Shown here piece by piece: positions 18,748-27,340 of a DNA stretch of 64,000 nucleotides. Source of the stretch: Devosia pacifica (lineage in GTDB: Bacteria; Pseudomonadota; Alphaproteobacteria; Rhizobiales; Devosiaceae). The notes beneath the pieces are model-generated. The model ran no database searches and was not told the origin of the DNA. It was given only the letters and a program-made list of their open reading frames with translations. The stretch is taken from contig NZ_BMZE01000004.1 in the NCBI RefSeq assembly GCF_014652635.1, positions 1-64,000 on the forward strand, read 5' to 3'. Position 1 is the stretch's first letter; every line of letters starts with the position of its first letter. Both the position numbers and the translations under genes were made by a program.

Positions 18748-19940
18748 CTCAGGATACCAGGCCAAAAACACAAGCACCGGCAGAGCCTTTGCCGGTGGAT
18801 CCGGGTGGCGGTGCGCGGATAAGCACCGATGTCACCGAGACGGAAGCGCGTGGCCGCTTCGTACAGACTGGCAATGAGAGCTATCCCACGCTGGTCTGGC
18901 GCAGGTTCCGGCGATCGGTCATGGGGATGATCGGCTTCGTGCTGGTTCTGGCACTTCTCGTGCTGGCGATCTTTGCCGATTTCTTCGCCCCAATGGATCC
19001 GAACCGCGCCGACCTCTCATTCGCGCCGCCGGACATGATCGCCTTCCAGAATCCCGAAGGCGAATTCAGCCTGATCCCCTATATTTATCCTATCGGGGAG
19101 ACCGGTGAATTCGATCCCGTTACGTTCCAGCCGCTGACGGGTCCTGTGCTGGACAGTCCAACGCCTTATGGCTTTTTCGTGCGCGGTTACGAATACAGCC
19201 TTTTCTGGGTTCTGCGGACCAATATCCACTTTTTCGGCGCGACAGACGGCAGCTCCCTGCACCTGCTGGGAACCGATCGGCTCGGACGAGACATCCTGTC
19301 GCGCGGGATCATCGGTTCGCGCATCTCGCTGACCATCGCGCTGGCCGTCGTGACATTGACCACCATCATCGGAACTCTCGTCGGTATTACCTCCGGCTAT
19401 CTTGGGGGAGCGCTCGACAGCTGGCTTCAACGGTTCGTAGAGTTCGTGCTGGCATTCCCGCAATTGCCGCTTTACCTGGCTTTGACGACGCTCATCCCGG
19501 TAACTGCGCCGTCAAATCTGTTCATCGCTTTCGTCATTGGCGTCATGGCGGTGATTGGCTGGGCCCAGCTCAGTCGCGAGGTGAGATCCAAGACCCTGTC
19601 ACTGGCGCGGATTGAATATGTGCGCGCGGCGATTGCCGTGGGCTCAGGGGATCTGCGTATCATCACGCGCCATATCCTGCCGAACGTCATGAGCCACGTG
19701 ATCGTCGCGGTCACATTGGCCGTGCCAACCGTGGTCCTTCTGGAGAGCTTCCTCGGGTTCCTGGGCTTTGCGGTCAAGCCGCCTCTGATCTCCTGGGGGC
19801 TTATGCTGCAGGACACCAATACGTTCTCTGTGATCGGCTCCTATCCCTGGATCCTGTCGCCGGTGGGATTCGTGCTGGTCACGGTGTTCGCGTTCAACGC
19901 GTTGGGTGACGGCCTGCGCGACGCTATCGATCCTTATTGA
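18744..19940 (+). CDS. ABC importer permease, DppC/OppC type (AgpC-like)
   Basis: Second channel subunit, 398 residues, longer than the usual 290-310. It has a hydrophilic N-terminal tail of about 55 residues and a large loop after TM1 (about residues 80-160) before the motif LLGTDRLGRDILSRGIIGSRIS, a hallmark of the OppC branch. The EAA loop is EYVRAAIAVGSGDLRIITRHILPNVM. The gene overlaps both neighbours (ATGA at its start; the TTGA at 19937-19940 at its end), so it is translationally coupled in the operon. Confidence 0.9.
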   Translation: MTQDTRPKTQAPAEPLPVDPGGGARISTDVTETEARGRFVQTGNESYPTLVWRRFRRSVMGMIGFVLVLALLVLAIFADFFAPMDPNRADLSFAPPDMIAFQNPEGEFSLIPYIYPIGETGEFDPVTFQPLTGPVLDSPTPYGFFVRGYEYSLFWVLRTNIHFFGATDGSSLHLLGTDRLGRDILSRGIIGSRISLTIALAVVTLTTIIGTLVGITSGYLGGALDSWLQRFVEFVLAFPQLPLYLALTTLIPVTAPSNLFIAFVIGVMAVIGWAQLSREVRSKTLSLARIEYVRAAIAVGSGDLRIITRHILPNVMSHVIVAVTLAVPTVVLLESFLGFLGFAVKPPLISWGLMLQDTNTFSVIGSYPWILSPVGFVLVTVFAFNALGDGLRDAIDPY

Positions 19941-19954
19941 GAAGGCCGCCTGAT

Positions 19955-21622
19955 ATGTCTCAAGACAAAGAGAATCTGGCGCCAAGCGAGCGCCACGACA
20001 TTGGCACGCACGACCGCGAACTGATCCTTGATGCCCGCAATCTCGCGGTCAATTTCAAGGTCGAGGGTGGCATTGTCGAAGCGGTACGAGATGTTTCGTT
20101 CCAGCTCCACAAGGGCGAAACCATCGCGCTTGTCGGCGAGAGTGGTTCGGGCAAATCCGTCACGGCCCGCGCCATCATGAAACTCCTGACCAAGCGCGCG
20201 ACCATAATGCCGGGCAGCAAGATCACGCTCAAGGACCGCGACATCGTTGCGACGAGCGATCAGGATATGCGCAAGCTGCGTGGCAATGACGTCGCAATGA
20301 TCTTTCAGGAGCCAATGAGCTCGCTTAATCCAGTTTATACAATCGGACAGCAGATCTGCGAGGTCTTGCACCTGCATAACAAGATGTCGCGCAGCCAGGC
20401 GATGGATCGGGCGCGCGAACTTCTGGAGGAAGTGCAGATACCGGAGCCTGAAGCTCGCCTGCGGCAGTATCCGCACCAGCTGTCGGGTGGGCAGCGCCAG
20501 CGTGTTATGATCGCGATGGCACTGGCGAACCGCCCGGATGTCCTCATTGCCGATGAGCCAACAACGGCACTCGACGTGACCGTTCAGGCGCAAATCCTTA
20601 ACCTGATCAAGGATTTGAAGGATCGTCACGGCATGGCGGTGATCCTGATCACCCATGACCTGACGATTGTCCGACAGTTCTCGGAATACGTTTATGTGAT
20701 GCAGAACGGCGTCGTGCAGGAGCACAACGACACCGAAGCGTTGTTCAACAACCCGAAGCACGCATACACCAAGCACCTCCTGGCCTCCGAGCCGAAGGGT
20801 GTTGCAAATCCCTTGGTGGGCGAGGAAGGGACCGTTCTGGAGGGCAAAGACGTCCGCGTCGTCTTTACGCTCAAACGTGGCGGCTTTTTCAAGCCGAACT
20901 ATTTTGATCTCGTCGCAGTAGACGATCTATCCCTCAAGCTCCAAAGGCACGAAACCCTTGGCATTGTGGGAGAAAGCGGGTCGGGCAAGACAACGTTCGG
21001 CCAGGCGCTGATCCGATTAATCGGCAATAATGGTGGAGAGATCTTCTTCGACGGCAAGCCCATCCACGGAAATGACCGGCGTGCAATGCGTCCGTTGCGA
21101 AGCCGCATGCAGATCGTCTTCCAGGACCCCTTTGCCAGCCTCAACCCGCGCATGTCGATCCGTCAGATCATTGAAGAGGGCCTGATCGTCAACGGCATCG
21201 GCGCCAATACAAAGGACCGTGTCGATCGCGTTCGCCAGGCGCTTGTCGATGCCGGCATGCCCAACAACATTCTCAACCGCTTCCCGCACGAGTTCTCGGG
21301 CGGGCAGCGGCAGCGCATCGCCATAGCCCGTGCGATTGCGCTTGAGCCGGAGTTCATCCTGCTCGACGAGCCGACTTCTGCACTCGACCTGTCGGTTCAG
21401 GCTCAGATCATTGATCTGCTGCGTAAGCTGCAGGATGAGAAGGGCCTCAGCTACCTGTTCATCTCGCATGACCTGAAGGTCGTGCGCGCGCTCTGCCACC
21501 GAGTGATGGTGATGCAGCATGGCAAGGTCGTGGAGCAGGGGCCCGTTAGCGAGGTTCTGACCAACCCCAAGACCGAATACACGACGCGCCTCGTGCGCGC
21601 CGCCTTTGAAATAGCCGCATAA
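19955..21622 (+). CDS. Tandem ABC ATPase (DppD-DppF fusion, AgpD-like)
   Basis: Single 555-residue protein with two complete nucleotide-binding domains, so one polypeptide powers the importer. Domain 1 (about residues 20-280) has GESGSGKSVTARA, LSGGQRQRVMIAMAL and [13 protein letters not shown]. Domain 2 (about 300-550) has GESGSGKTTFGQA, FSGGQRQRIAIARA and LLDEPTSALDLS. Both sites keep the Walker B glutamate and the H-loop histidine (ILITHD, LFISHD). ATG at 19955 is preferred, with GAGAAGG upstream; a TTG at 19937 is also in frame. melA follows 17 bases downstream. Confidence 0.92.
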   Translation: MSQDKENLAPSERHDIGTHDRELILDARNLAVNFKVEGGIVEAVRDVSFQLHKGETIALVGESGSGKSVTARAIMKLLTKRATIMPGSKITLKDRDIVATSDQDMRKLRGNDVAMIFQEPMSSLNPVYTIGQQICEVLHLHNKMSRSQAMDRARELLEEVQIPEPEARLRQYPHQLSGGQRQRVMIAMALANRPDVLIADEPTTALDVTVQAQILNLIKDLKDRHGMAVILITHDLTIVRQFSEYVYVMQNGVVQEHNDTEALFNNPKHAYTKHLLASEPKGVANPLVGEEGTVLEGKDVRVVFTLKRGGFFKPNYFDLVAVDDLSLKLQRHETLGIVGESGSGKTTFGQALIRLIGNNGGEIFFDGKPIHGNDRRAMRPLRSRMQIVFQDPFASLNPRMSIRQIIEEGLIVNGIGANTKDRVDRVRQALVDAGMPNNILNRFPHEFSGGQRQRIAIARAIALEPEFILLDEPTSALDLSVQAQIIDLLRKLQDEKGLSYLFISHDLKVVRALCHRVMVMQHGKVVEQGPVSEVLTNPKTEYTTRLVRAAFEIAA

Positions 21623-21639
21623 CCTTCGGGAGTTCGTTT

Positions 21640-23013
21640 ATGGCTGCCAATCCAAAAGTCACATTCATCGGTGCCGGCTCGACGGTGTTCATGAAGAACA
21701 TCATCGGCGATCTGCTTCAGCGTCCCGCGCTTGCCGGCGCATCCATTGCGCTGATGGACATCAACACAGAGCGCCTCGAAGAGAGCGCCATCGTTGCCGG
21801 CAAGATCGCCAAGACGCTCGACGTTCCGGCCAAGATCGAGACGTACACGGATCAGAAAAAAGCCCTCGAGGGCGCCAATTTCGTTGTCGTAGCCTTCCAG
21901 ATCGGCGGGTATGAGCCGGCAACCGTCACCGATTTCGAGGTGCCGAAAAAATACAATCTGCGCCAGACCATTGCCGATACGCTCGGCGTCGGCGGCATCA
22001 TGCGTGGTGTGCGCACGGTCCCGCATCTGTGGAAGATCTGTGAGGACATGACGCAGGTCTGCCCCGATGCGATCATGCTGCAATACGTCAACCCGATGGC
22101 GATCAACACCTGGGCGATCTCGGCCAAGTATCCGAATATCAAGCAGGTCGGGCTCTGCCATTCGGTCCAGGGCACCGCGCACGAACTGGCGCACGACCTC
22201 GACATCCCGTACGAGTCGCTGCGCTATCGCGCTGCCGGCATCAACCACATGGCGTTCTACCTGCAGTTCGAACAGCGCATGGAAGATGGCTCGTATCGCG
22301 ATCTCTATCCGGAGCTGCACAAGGGCTACCGCGAAGGCCGCTTCCCAAAGCCGCCCGAGCACAATCCGCGCTGCCCCAACAAGGTACGCTACGAGATGCT
22401 CAGCCGCCTCGGCTACTTCGTCACCGAGAGCTCGGAGCACTTCGCTGAATATACGCCGTACTTCATCAAGGAAGGCCGCGAGGACCTGATCGAGAAGTTC
22501 GGCATTCCACTGGACGAGTACCCGAAGCGCTGTGTCGCCCAGGTCGCCCGCTGGAAGAGCCAGGCTGAAGAGTACAAGAACGCCGACACTATCGAGGTCA
22601 AGCAGAGCCACGAATACGCGTCCTCGATCATGAACTCGGTCTGGACCGGTGAGCCGAGCGTGATTTACGGCAATGTGCGCAACAATGGCTGCATCACCTC
22701 GCTGCCGGCGGACTGTGCCGCAGAAGTCCCGTGCCTCGTCGACGACACCGGCATCCAGCCGACCTATATTGGCGCTCTGCCGCCGCAGCTGACGGCTTTG
22801 ATGCGTACCAACATCAACGTGCAGGAACTGACGGTCCAGGCGCTCCTCACCGAGAACCGCGAGCATCTCTACCATGCCGCGATGATGGATCCGCACACCG
22901 CCGCCGAACTCGATCTTGAGCAGATCTGGAACCTTGTTGATGATCTGACCGCCGCGCATGGCGATTGGCTGCCGGAGTGGGCCCGCGGTCCGCAGCAGCG
23001 CAAGGTCGCCTGA
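21640..23013 (+). CDS. melA: Alpha-galactosidase MelA (GH4)
   Basis: NAD- and Mn-dependent glycosidase of family GH4, 457 residues, hydrolysing melibiose and related alpha-galactosides in the cytoplasm by an oxidation-elimination mechanism. It matches E. coli MelA closely along its length, for example FIGAGSTVFMKNIIGDLLQR (NAD site), VVVAFQIGGYEP, IADTLGVGGIMRGVRTVPHL, the metal-binding Cys in GLCHSVQGT and His in AGINHMAFY, and NVRNNGCITSLP. GGGAG precedes the ATG. It is the last gene of the importer operon and is followed by a strong terminator, which makes alpha-galactoside the most likely transported substrate. Confidence 0.95.
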   Translation: MAANPKVTFIGAGSTVFMKNIIGDLLQRPALAGASIALMDINTERLEESAIVAGKIAKTLDVPAKIETYTDQKKALEGANFVVVAFQIGGYEPATVTDFEVPKKYNLRQTIADTLGVGGIMRGVRTVPHLWKICEDMTQVCPDAIMLQYVNPMAINTWAISAKYPNIKQVGLCHSVQGTAHELAHDLDIPYESLRYRAAGINHMAFYLQFEQRMEDGSYRDLYPELHKGYREGRFPKPPEHNPRCPNKVRYEMLSRLGYFVTESSEHFAEYTPYFIKEGREDLIEKFGIPLDEYPKRCVAQVARWKSQAEEYKNADTIEVKQSHEYASSIMNSVWTGEPSVIYGNVRNNGCITSLPADCAAEVPCLVDDTGIQPTYIGALPPQLTALMRTNINVQELTVQALLTENREHLYHAAMMDPHTAAELDLEQIWNLVDDLTAAHGDWLPEWARGPQQRKVA

Positions 23014-23031
23014 TCGTTCTGATATAAATTG

Positions 23032-23063
23032 AAAGACCCCGGCTTAAGCCGGGGTCTTTTTTT
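23032..23063 (+). terminator. Intrinsic terminator after melA
   Basis: AAAGACCCCGGC (23032-23043) pairs perfectly with 23048-23059 across a TTAA loop, followed by a run of T to 23063. It begins 19 bases after the melA stop and ends the alpha-galactoside operon. Confidence 0.95.
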
Positions 23064-23138
23064 GTGCACCGCGGCAAGTCTTTGACCTCAGGCACATGCG
23101 GGTGTTTAACACCTCCAGCCTTCTCGCCGGTTGCAGCA

Positions 23139-24041
23139 ATGCCTGATACGACTTCTCCACCGCGGCGCGCCGAAATACCCATGCTGGTACGCACCGCCCC
23201 GGCGTTGTTCCTGGTCTTATGGGCGTCCGGCTTCGCTTTTGCAAAACTCGGCCTTGAGCACGCGGCGCCGTTGACGCTGCTGTCGCTGCGCTTCGGCATC
23301 ATCGTCGTGCTGTTCGTCGTCATTGCCGTCGTCATGCGCCCGCCATTGCCAAAGGCACCCGTCGAATGGCTGCATCTGGTGGCCGTCGGCTTTCTCATCC
23401 AGTCGGTCTATTTCGGCCTCGCTTATGCTGGCATGAGCCTCGGCGTCTCTGCCGGCATTGCCGCCGTCATCGCCTCGACACAGCCTCTGATCGTCGGCCT
23501 CGCTGCCCCACTGGTCACCAGCGAGCATATCGGTCGGCTGAAATGGGCAGGCCTGTTGCTCGGTGCCATTGGCGCCGTTCTGGTGGTCATCGGGGCGGAT
23601 CGCCCCTTCGATTCCGCGCTCGATGTCGGACTTTTCTTGTGCGCCGGCTCGGCATTCGGCATGGCCGCCGCAACGCTCTATCAGAAGCGGTTTCCGGTCG
23701 CGGCGCATCCGGTCACCGTCAATCTGGTGCACTACGTCGTCGGCTTCGTCACCATCACGCCGTTTGCCTTGAGCTTTGAGACAACACCGATTGATTGGGG
23801 GACGGAACTCGCAGTCGCCCTCGCCTGGCTGGTTGTCGCCAATTCGCTGATTGCGGTTTCGCTGCTGCTCTTCATGATCAGGCAGTCTGAGGCCTCAAGG
23901 GTATCGGCGCTGTTCTTTCTCGTGCCGCCGGTTGCTGCGCTGATCAGCTGGCTGGTCATGGGTGAGACCATGACCCCGATGGCAATCATCGGCATGGTGG
24001 TGGCCGTTATCGGCGTTGGCCTCGTCACCCGTCGGGCATAA
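23139..24041 (+). CDS. EamA/DMT family permease
   Basis: Drug/metabolite-transporter superfamily membrane protein of about 300 residues with ten predicted helices in two EamA repeats (for example LVLWASGFAFAKLGLEHAAP at the start of repeat 1 and FLVPPVAALISWLVMGETMTP near the end of repeat 2). The substrate cannot be told from sequence. The start is uncertain: ATG 23139 is used and ATG 23181 is equally possible; neither has a good ribosome site. It has its own transcription unit after the melA terminator and converges on the halogenase gene with only two bases between the stops. Confidence 0.85.
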   Translation: MPDTTSPPRRAEIPMLVRTAPALFLVLWASGFAFAKLGLEHAAPLTLLSLRFGIIVVLFVVIAVVMRPPLPKAPVEWLHLVAVGFLIQSVYFGLAYAGMSLGVSAGIAAVIASTQPLIVGLAAPLVTSEHIGRLKWAGLLLGAIGAVLVVIGADRPFDSALDVGLFLCAGSAFGMAAATLYQKRFPVAAHPVTVNLVHYVVGFVTITPFALSFETTPIDWGTELAVALAWLVVANSLIAVSLLLFMIRQSEASRVSALFFLVPPVAALISWLVMGETMTPMAIIGMVVAVIGVGLVTRRA

Positions 24042-24043
24042 GT

Positions 24044-25585
24044 CTAGCGCATGTCTCGCACATGCCGGAGAAACGCGGAATGGCCGATCGCCTTGCCGGC
24101 GGCCGCGCGATACTCCCGTGTCAGCCCCTCGACCGTTTGCTGGGCGAACCGGCGTAGCTTTGGCGTGCGCTCCATCTCCTGACGCGCCACGGATTGATCC
24201 AGCAGCCCCAACCCGTCGAGCACTGGGTAGTAAAGCTGTGTCTCGATGTGCGGTAGACCGCCAAGATAATCGCGAAACTGCTCCCGGCGCGGCATATGCC
24301 GTTTCCAGAAATCGAGCCGCCGGCGCGTTTCACCGTGAATGCGGTTTTCTCGCACGTCGCGCCAGAAGGGCGTGTCGTCCCGCTCGGTCATGTAGTGCGT
24401 GTTGACGAAGGTCCGGAAGTCATCGACCTGGCGCGCTACCCGGCTATTGTATCCATCGCGGTCCGTGGGCGTCATCTGCTCGGGCGCCTTGAGAAACGCC
24501 TCGGCGAACATCATCATCTGCACAATCGTGCCGTGGATGGAGGTCGACTCCAGCGGCTCCAGAAAGCTCGAGCTCAGCCCGACCGCCAGACAATTGTTCT
24601 TCCATGGCGTTTCGAGCCGCCCAACCGAAAAGCGGATATCGCCGCGTACTTCGATCTCACGACCGAGCCGCTGCTCGACCTCGCGTTTTGCCTCATCGGC
24701 CGTCGTGTGCGCATCGGAATAAACATAGCCGCAGCCATAGCGTGACTGCGTCGGAATCATCCACATCCAGCCGGAATCCTGTGCCCAGGCCCGCGTATAG
24801 GTGGCAATCTCCTCGTCTTCGCCGATATCGAGCCAGAAGGGCAGGGCGCGATTAACCGGCAGCTCGTTGGCATAGGAAATCCAGGAGGCGTCGAGCCCCT
24901 TGACGATCAGCTGCTTGCGAAAGCCCGTGGCGTCGATGAAGAAATCGCCCTTGAGGCGCGTGCCGTCATCAAGCCGAAGCGCGGCGATATCGCCGGTCTC
25001 GGCGTTCCGCTCGATATCCGAGACCAGCGCATCGATGACGTCGACGCCCTCGGCCTTTTCAGCAAAGAACTTGCCGACCAGCGCCTGATCGAAGTGATAG
25101 GCGTGGTGGTACGGCCCCAGCGCAATCAGCGAGCCATCGTCCTTGAAGGCATAGGGTGCCTTATGCTGCTCCAGCAGCGGCTGGAACAAATGCATGTCCT
25201 GCACGGGTCGGCCCGCTGCAACGCTGTAAACGTTGAGAAAATCCGATGGCACGCCCTTCGGCGTCTTCACCACCTGGTGCGGGTCATCGATCGGTCCGTA
25301 ATAGGTATATCCCTTTCGCCGCCAGTCCTGGTGCCGAATGCCTAGCTTGAACGTGGCTTCGGTCTTGCGGAAAAATTCGAACTCGTCGATGCGGAAATAT
25401 TGGAGAAGCACCCTGAAGGCTGCGGTGGTCGCCTCGCCGACACCCACATTCGGAATCTTCGTGGACTCAATGACGCTGATCCTTGCATCGATGCTCTTTC
25501 GGCGCACCGCATCCTGAAGAATGAACGCCGCCAGCCAGCCAGCCGTGCCACCGCCCACGATGACGAAATGTGCCGGATCGCTCAT
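24044..25585 (-). CDS. Flavin-dependent halogenase (tryptophan-halogenase-like)
   Basis: FADH2-dependent halogenase family protein of 513 residues. N-terminal FAD-binding GGGTAGW is at residues about 10-16. ATFKLGIRHQDW carries the lysine that forms or guides hypohalous acid in PrnA-type enzymes, GWMWMIP fits the WxWxIP signature that separates halogenases from monooxygenases, and SSFLEPLESTSIH includes the active-site glutamate. GGAGGGGAGA precedes ATG 25585. These motifs support a working halogenase, but the substrate is unknown: there is no biosynthetic cluster here, only glycosidases and sugar transporters. A flavin reductase partner is not in the window. A terminator separates it from the GH4 gene upstream. 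Confidence 0.88.
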   Translation of the reverse strand: MSDPAHFVIVGGGTAGWLAAFILQDAVRRKSIDARISVIESTKIPNVGVGEATTAAFRVLLQYFRIDEFEFFRKTEATFKLGIRHQDWRRKGYTYYGPIDDPHQVVKTPKGVPSDFLNVYSVAAGRPVQDMHLFQPLLEQHKAPYAFKDDGSLIALGPYHHAYHFDQALVGKFFAEKAEGVDVIDALVSDIERNAETGDIAALRLDDGTRLKGDFFIDATGFRKQLIVKGLDASWISYANELPVNRALPFWLDIGEDEEIATYTRAWAQDSGWMWMIPTQSRYGCGYVYSDAHTTADEAKREVEQRLGREIEVRGDIRFSVGRLETPWKNNCLAVGLSSSFLEPLESTSIHGTIVQMMMFAEAFLKAPEQMTPTDRDGYNSRVARQVDDFRTFVNTHYMTERDDTPFWRDVRENRIHGETRRRLDFWKRHMPRREQFRDYLGGLPHIETQLYYPVLDGLGLLDQSVARQEMERTPKLRRFAQQTVEGLTREYRAAAGKAIGHSAFLRHVRDMR

Positions 25586-25693
25586 GCTGTCTCCCCTCCT
25601 GCAGACAGCATCCTTGTGCCATCTTCGCCGCAACGATAGCGCGGCAACTCATTGGTCCGTTGATAGCCCAGAGGCGACGATACACACCAGACG

Positions 25694-25725
25694 AAAACAG
25701 GCCGCCACGTCACCGCGGCAGCCTG
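25694..25725 (-). terminator. Intrinsic terminator after the second GH4 gene
   Basis: Read on the minus strand, CAGGCTGCCGC pairs with GTGGCGGCCTG (11 bp, two wobbles) across GGTGAC and is followed by TTTTCG. It lies 26 bases after the stop of the GH4 gene and before the halogenase gene, so the halogenase probably depends on read-through or on its own promoter at about 25590-25690. Confidence 0.7.
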
Positions 25726-25751
25726 CTGATTAACAGATCTAGCAGTCTCGA

Positions 25752-27206
25752 TCAGTGGTGACCGCCAGCCATCTCGCGAAGCTCTTCGACACCGCGCACG
25801 CGCTTGCGGGCAGCGCCTTCCCAGTCGCGCGTTTTCACGGTCGACTTTTCCATGCGCTCCTTGGCAGCCGGAATGGCATCGGCGTATTGCGGCAGCCACT
25901 TGGCTTGGGTGACGACCATTTCGTCGACCATTGCCCACACTTCGTCCGGCGTGCAGATGGCGCCAACCAGCGGATCGTGCAGCACGGCAAGCTTGAGCAT
26001 GTCGAGATCGCCGGTCATCGCCGCCTCGACGCTCATCCGCTGAACCGAAACCGACACGGAGCACGTGGCGGCACAGGCCATCGGCAGTTCGATGCCCTCG
26101 ACCATGTTGAGGCCGAACCTGTCGACAAAACCGGTGCTCTCGATGATCGCATCGCTCGGCAGGTTGCGAATGATGCCGTTATTGCGAACATTGAAATGTC
26201 CACGATACACGCGGCCGGTTTCCAGCGCCTCGATGATATGGCTGGCGTGCTCGCTGGTGCGCTTGTGCTCGCTCAGCGGCTTGCCGGCCTGATCGAGGAA
26301 CTTCGGGAAATCGGTCTCGAACCAGTTCCGGCGTTCGGTCGAATAGCGCAGATATCCGCCGGTCTCGCCGTGGATCCAGTCGCTCATGTCGATCCAGTTG
26401 CCGATCTCTTCAGGGCGCTTGCGGTACCAGGGCAGGTACTCGGACAGGTGGCCATTGGATTCGGTGGAATAGACGCCGAAGCGCTTGAGAACGTCGATCC
26501 GGACCTTCTCCTGCTGCGAATATACCGGGTGCTTCTCGAAGGCGGCGACCAGTTCGTCCTTCTCGATCTTGCGGCCCTTGGCCCTGATATCGATGTACCA
26601 GGTCTGGTGATTGATGCCTGAGCAGACATAGTCCAGCTCGTCATTTTCGACGCCCAGCACCTTGGCGATCTGGTCGGCCCCGTGCTGCACGCCGTGGCAA
26701 AGCCCGATCGTTTCGACGCCGCCATAGGCGTTGGCGGCCCAGGTGTTCATCGCCATCGGGTTGGCGTAGTTGAGGAATTTAGCGCCGGGTTCGGCAACTT
26801 CGCGAATGTCCTTGCAGAAGTCGAGGATCACCGGAATGTTGCGCTGGCCATAAAGAATGCCGCCGGCGCAGATGGTGTCGCCGACGCACTGGTCGACGCC
26901 GTATTTCAGCGGCACCGAGATATCGCTTGAAAAGGCCTCGAGCCCGCCGACACGCACGCAGCTCATGATGTAGCGCGCGCCACTGATCGCCTCTCGCCGG
27001 TCAGTCGTCGCCGTGACCTTGGTGGGTAGATTGTTGACCGATACGATCTTCTCGATGATCTGCCGGATCATGTCGAGATTGTGCTCATTGAGGTCGGTCA
27101 GCGCGAACTCGACATCGACAAACTCCGGCACCTTCAGCAGATCGGAGATGAGCGTTTTGGTGAAGCCGACGGAACCGGCACCGATAATGGCAACCTTGAA
27201 TGACAT
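25752..27206 (-). CDS. GH4 family glycosidase, second type
   Basis: Family GH4 enzyme of 484 residues, needing NAD and a divalent metal as is general for the family. The NAD site is VAIIGAGSVGFTKTLISDLL. The metal ligands are the Cys in GLCHGVQHG and His in CSGINHQTWY, and DTICAGGILYGQRNIPVIL replaces the MelA equivalent. It is clearly diverged from the melA product in the window. Substrate could be an alpha-galactoside, alpha-glucoside or uronide; the CHG motif is compatible with alpha-glucosidase and glucuronidase branches, but I cannot decide. AGGAGG precedes ATG 27206. It is divergent from an AraC regulator at 27341. Confidence 0.9.
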   Translation of the reverse strand: MSFKVAIIGAGSVGFTKTLISDLLKVPEFVDVEFALTDLNEHNLDMIRQIIEKIVSVNNLPTKVTATTDRREAISGARYIMSCVRVGGLEAFSSDISVPLKYGVDQCVGDTICAGGILYGQRNIPVILDFCKDIREVAEPGAKFLNYANPMAMNTWAANAYGGVETIGLCHGVQHGADQIAKVLGVENDELDYVCSGINHQTWYIDIRAKGRKIEKDELVAAFEKHPVYSQQEKVRIDVLKRFGVYSTESNGHLSEYLPWYRKRPEEIGNWIDMSDWIHGETGGYLRYSTERRNWFETDFPKFLDQAGKPLSEHKRTSEHASHIIEALETGRVYRGHFNVRNNGIIRNLPSDAIIESTGFVDRFGLNMVEGIELPMACAATCSVSVSVQRMSVEAAMTGDLDMLKLAVLHDPLVGAICTPDEVWAMVDEMVVTQAKWLPQYADAIPAAKERMEKSTVKTRDWEGAARKRVRGVEELREMAGGHH

Positions 27207-27340
27207 GGATTTCCTCCTAGAAATGCCGCTCGATGCGCCTTCTCTGAGAACGCCCGGTCGAGTGGCCGTAAGTTTGCCCCATCACTAGCGTCCTGCGTTC
27301 CGGACGTGTAGAGAAAGGTTATGCCGCTTAGGGTAATTTT

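Noticed and set aside
19937..19954. TTG 19937 as start of the tandem ATPase
   Set aside because: ATG 19955 has GAGAAGG at suitable spacing; the TTG adds six residues without a ribosome site of its own.
21451..22959. 502-codon open frame antisense to melA
   Set aside because: It lies fully opposite a strongly recognised GH4 gene and has no family motifs; long antisense frames are common in GC-rich DNA.
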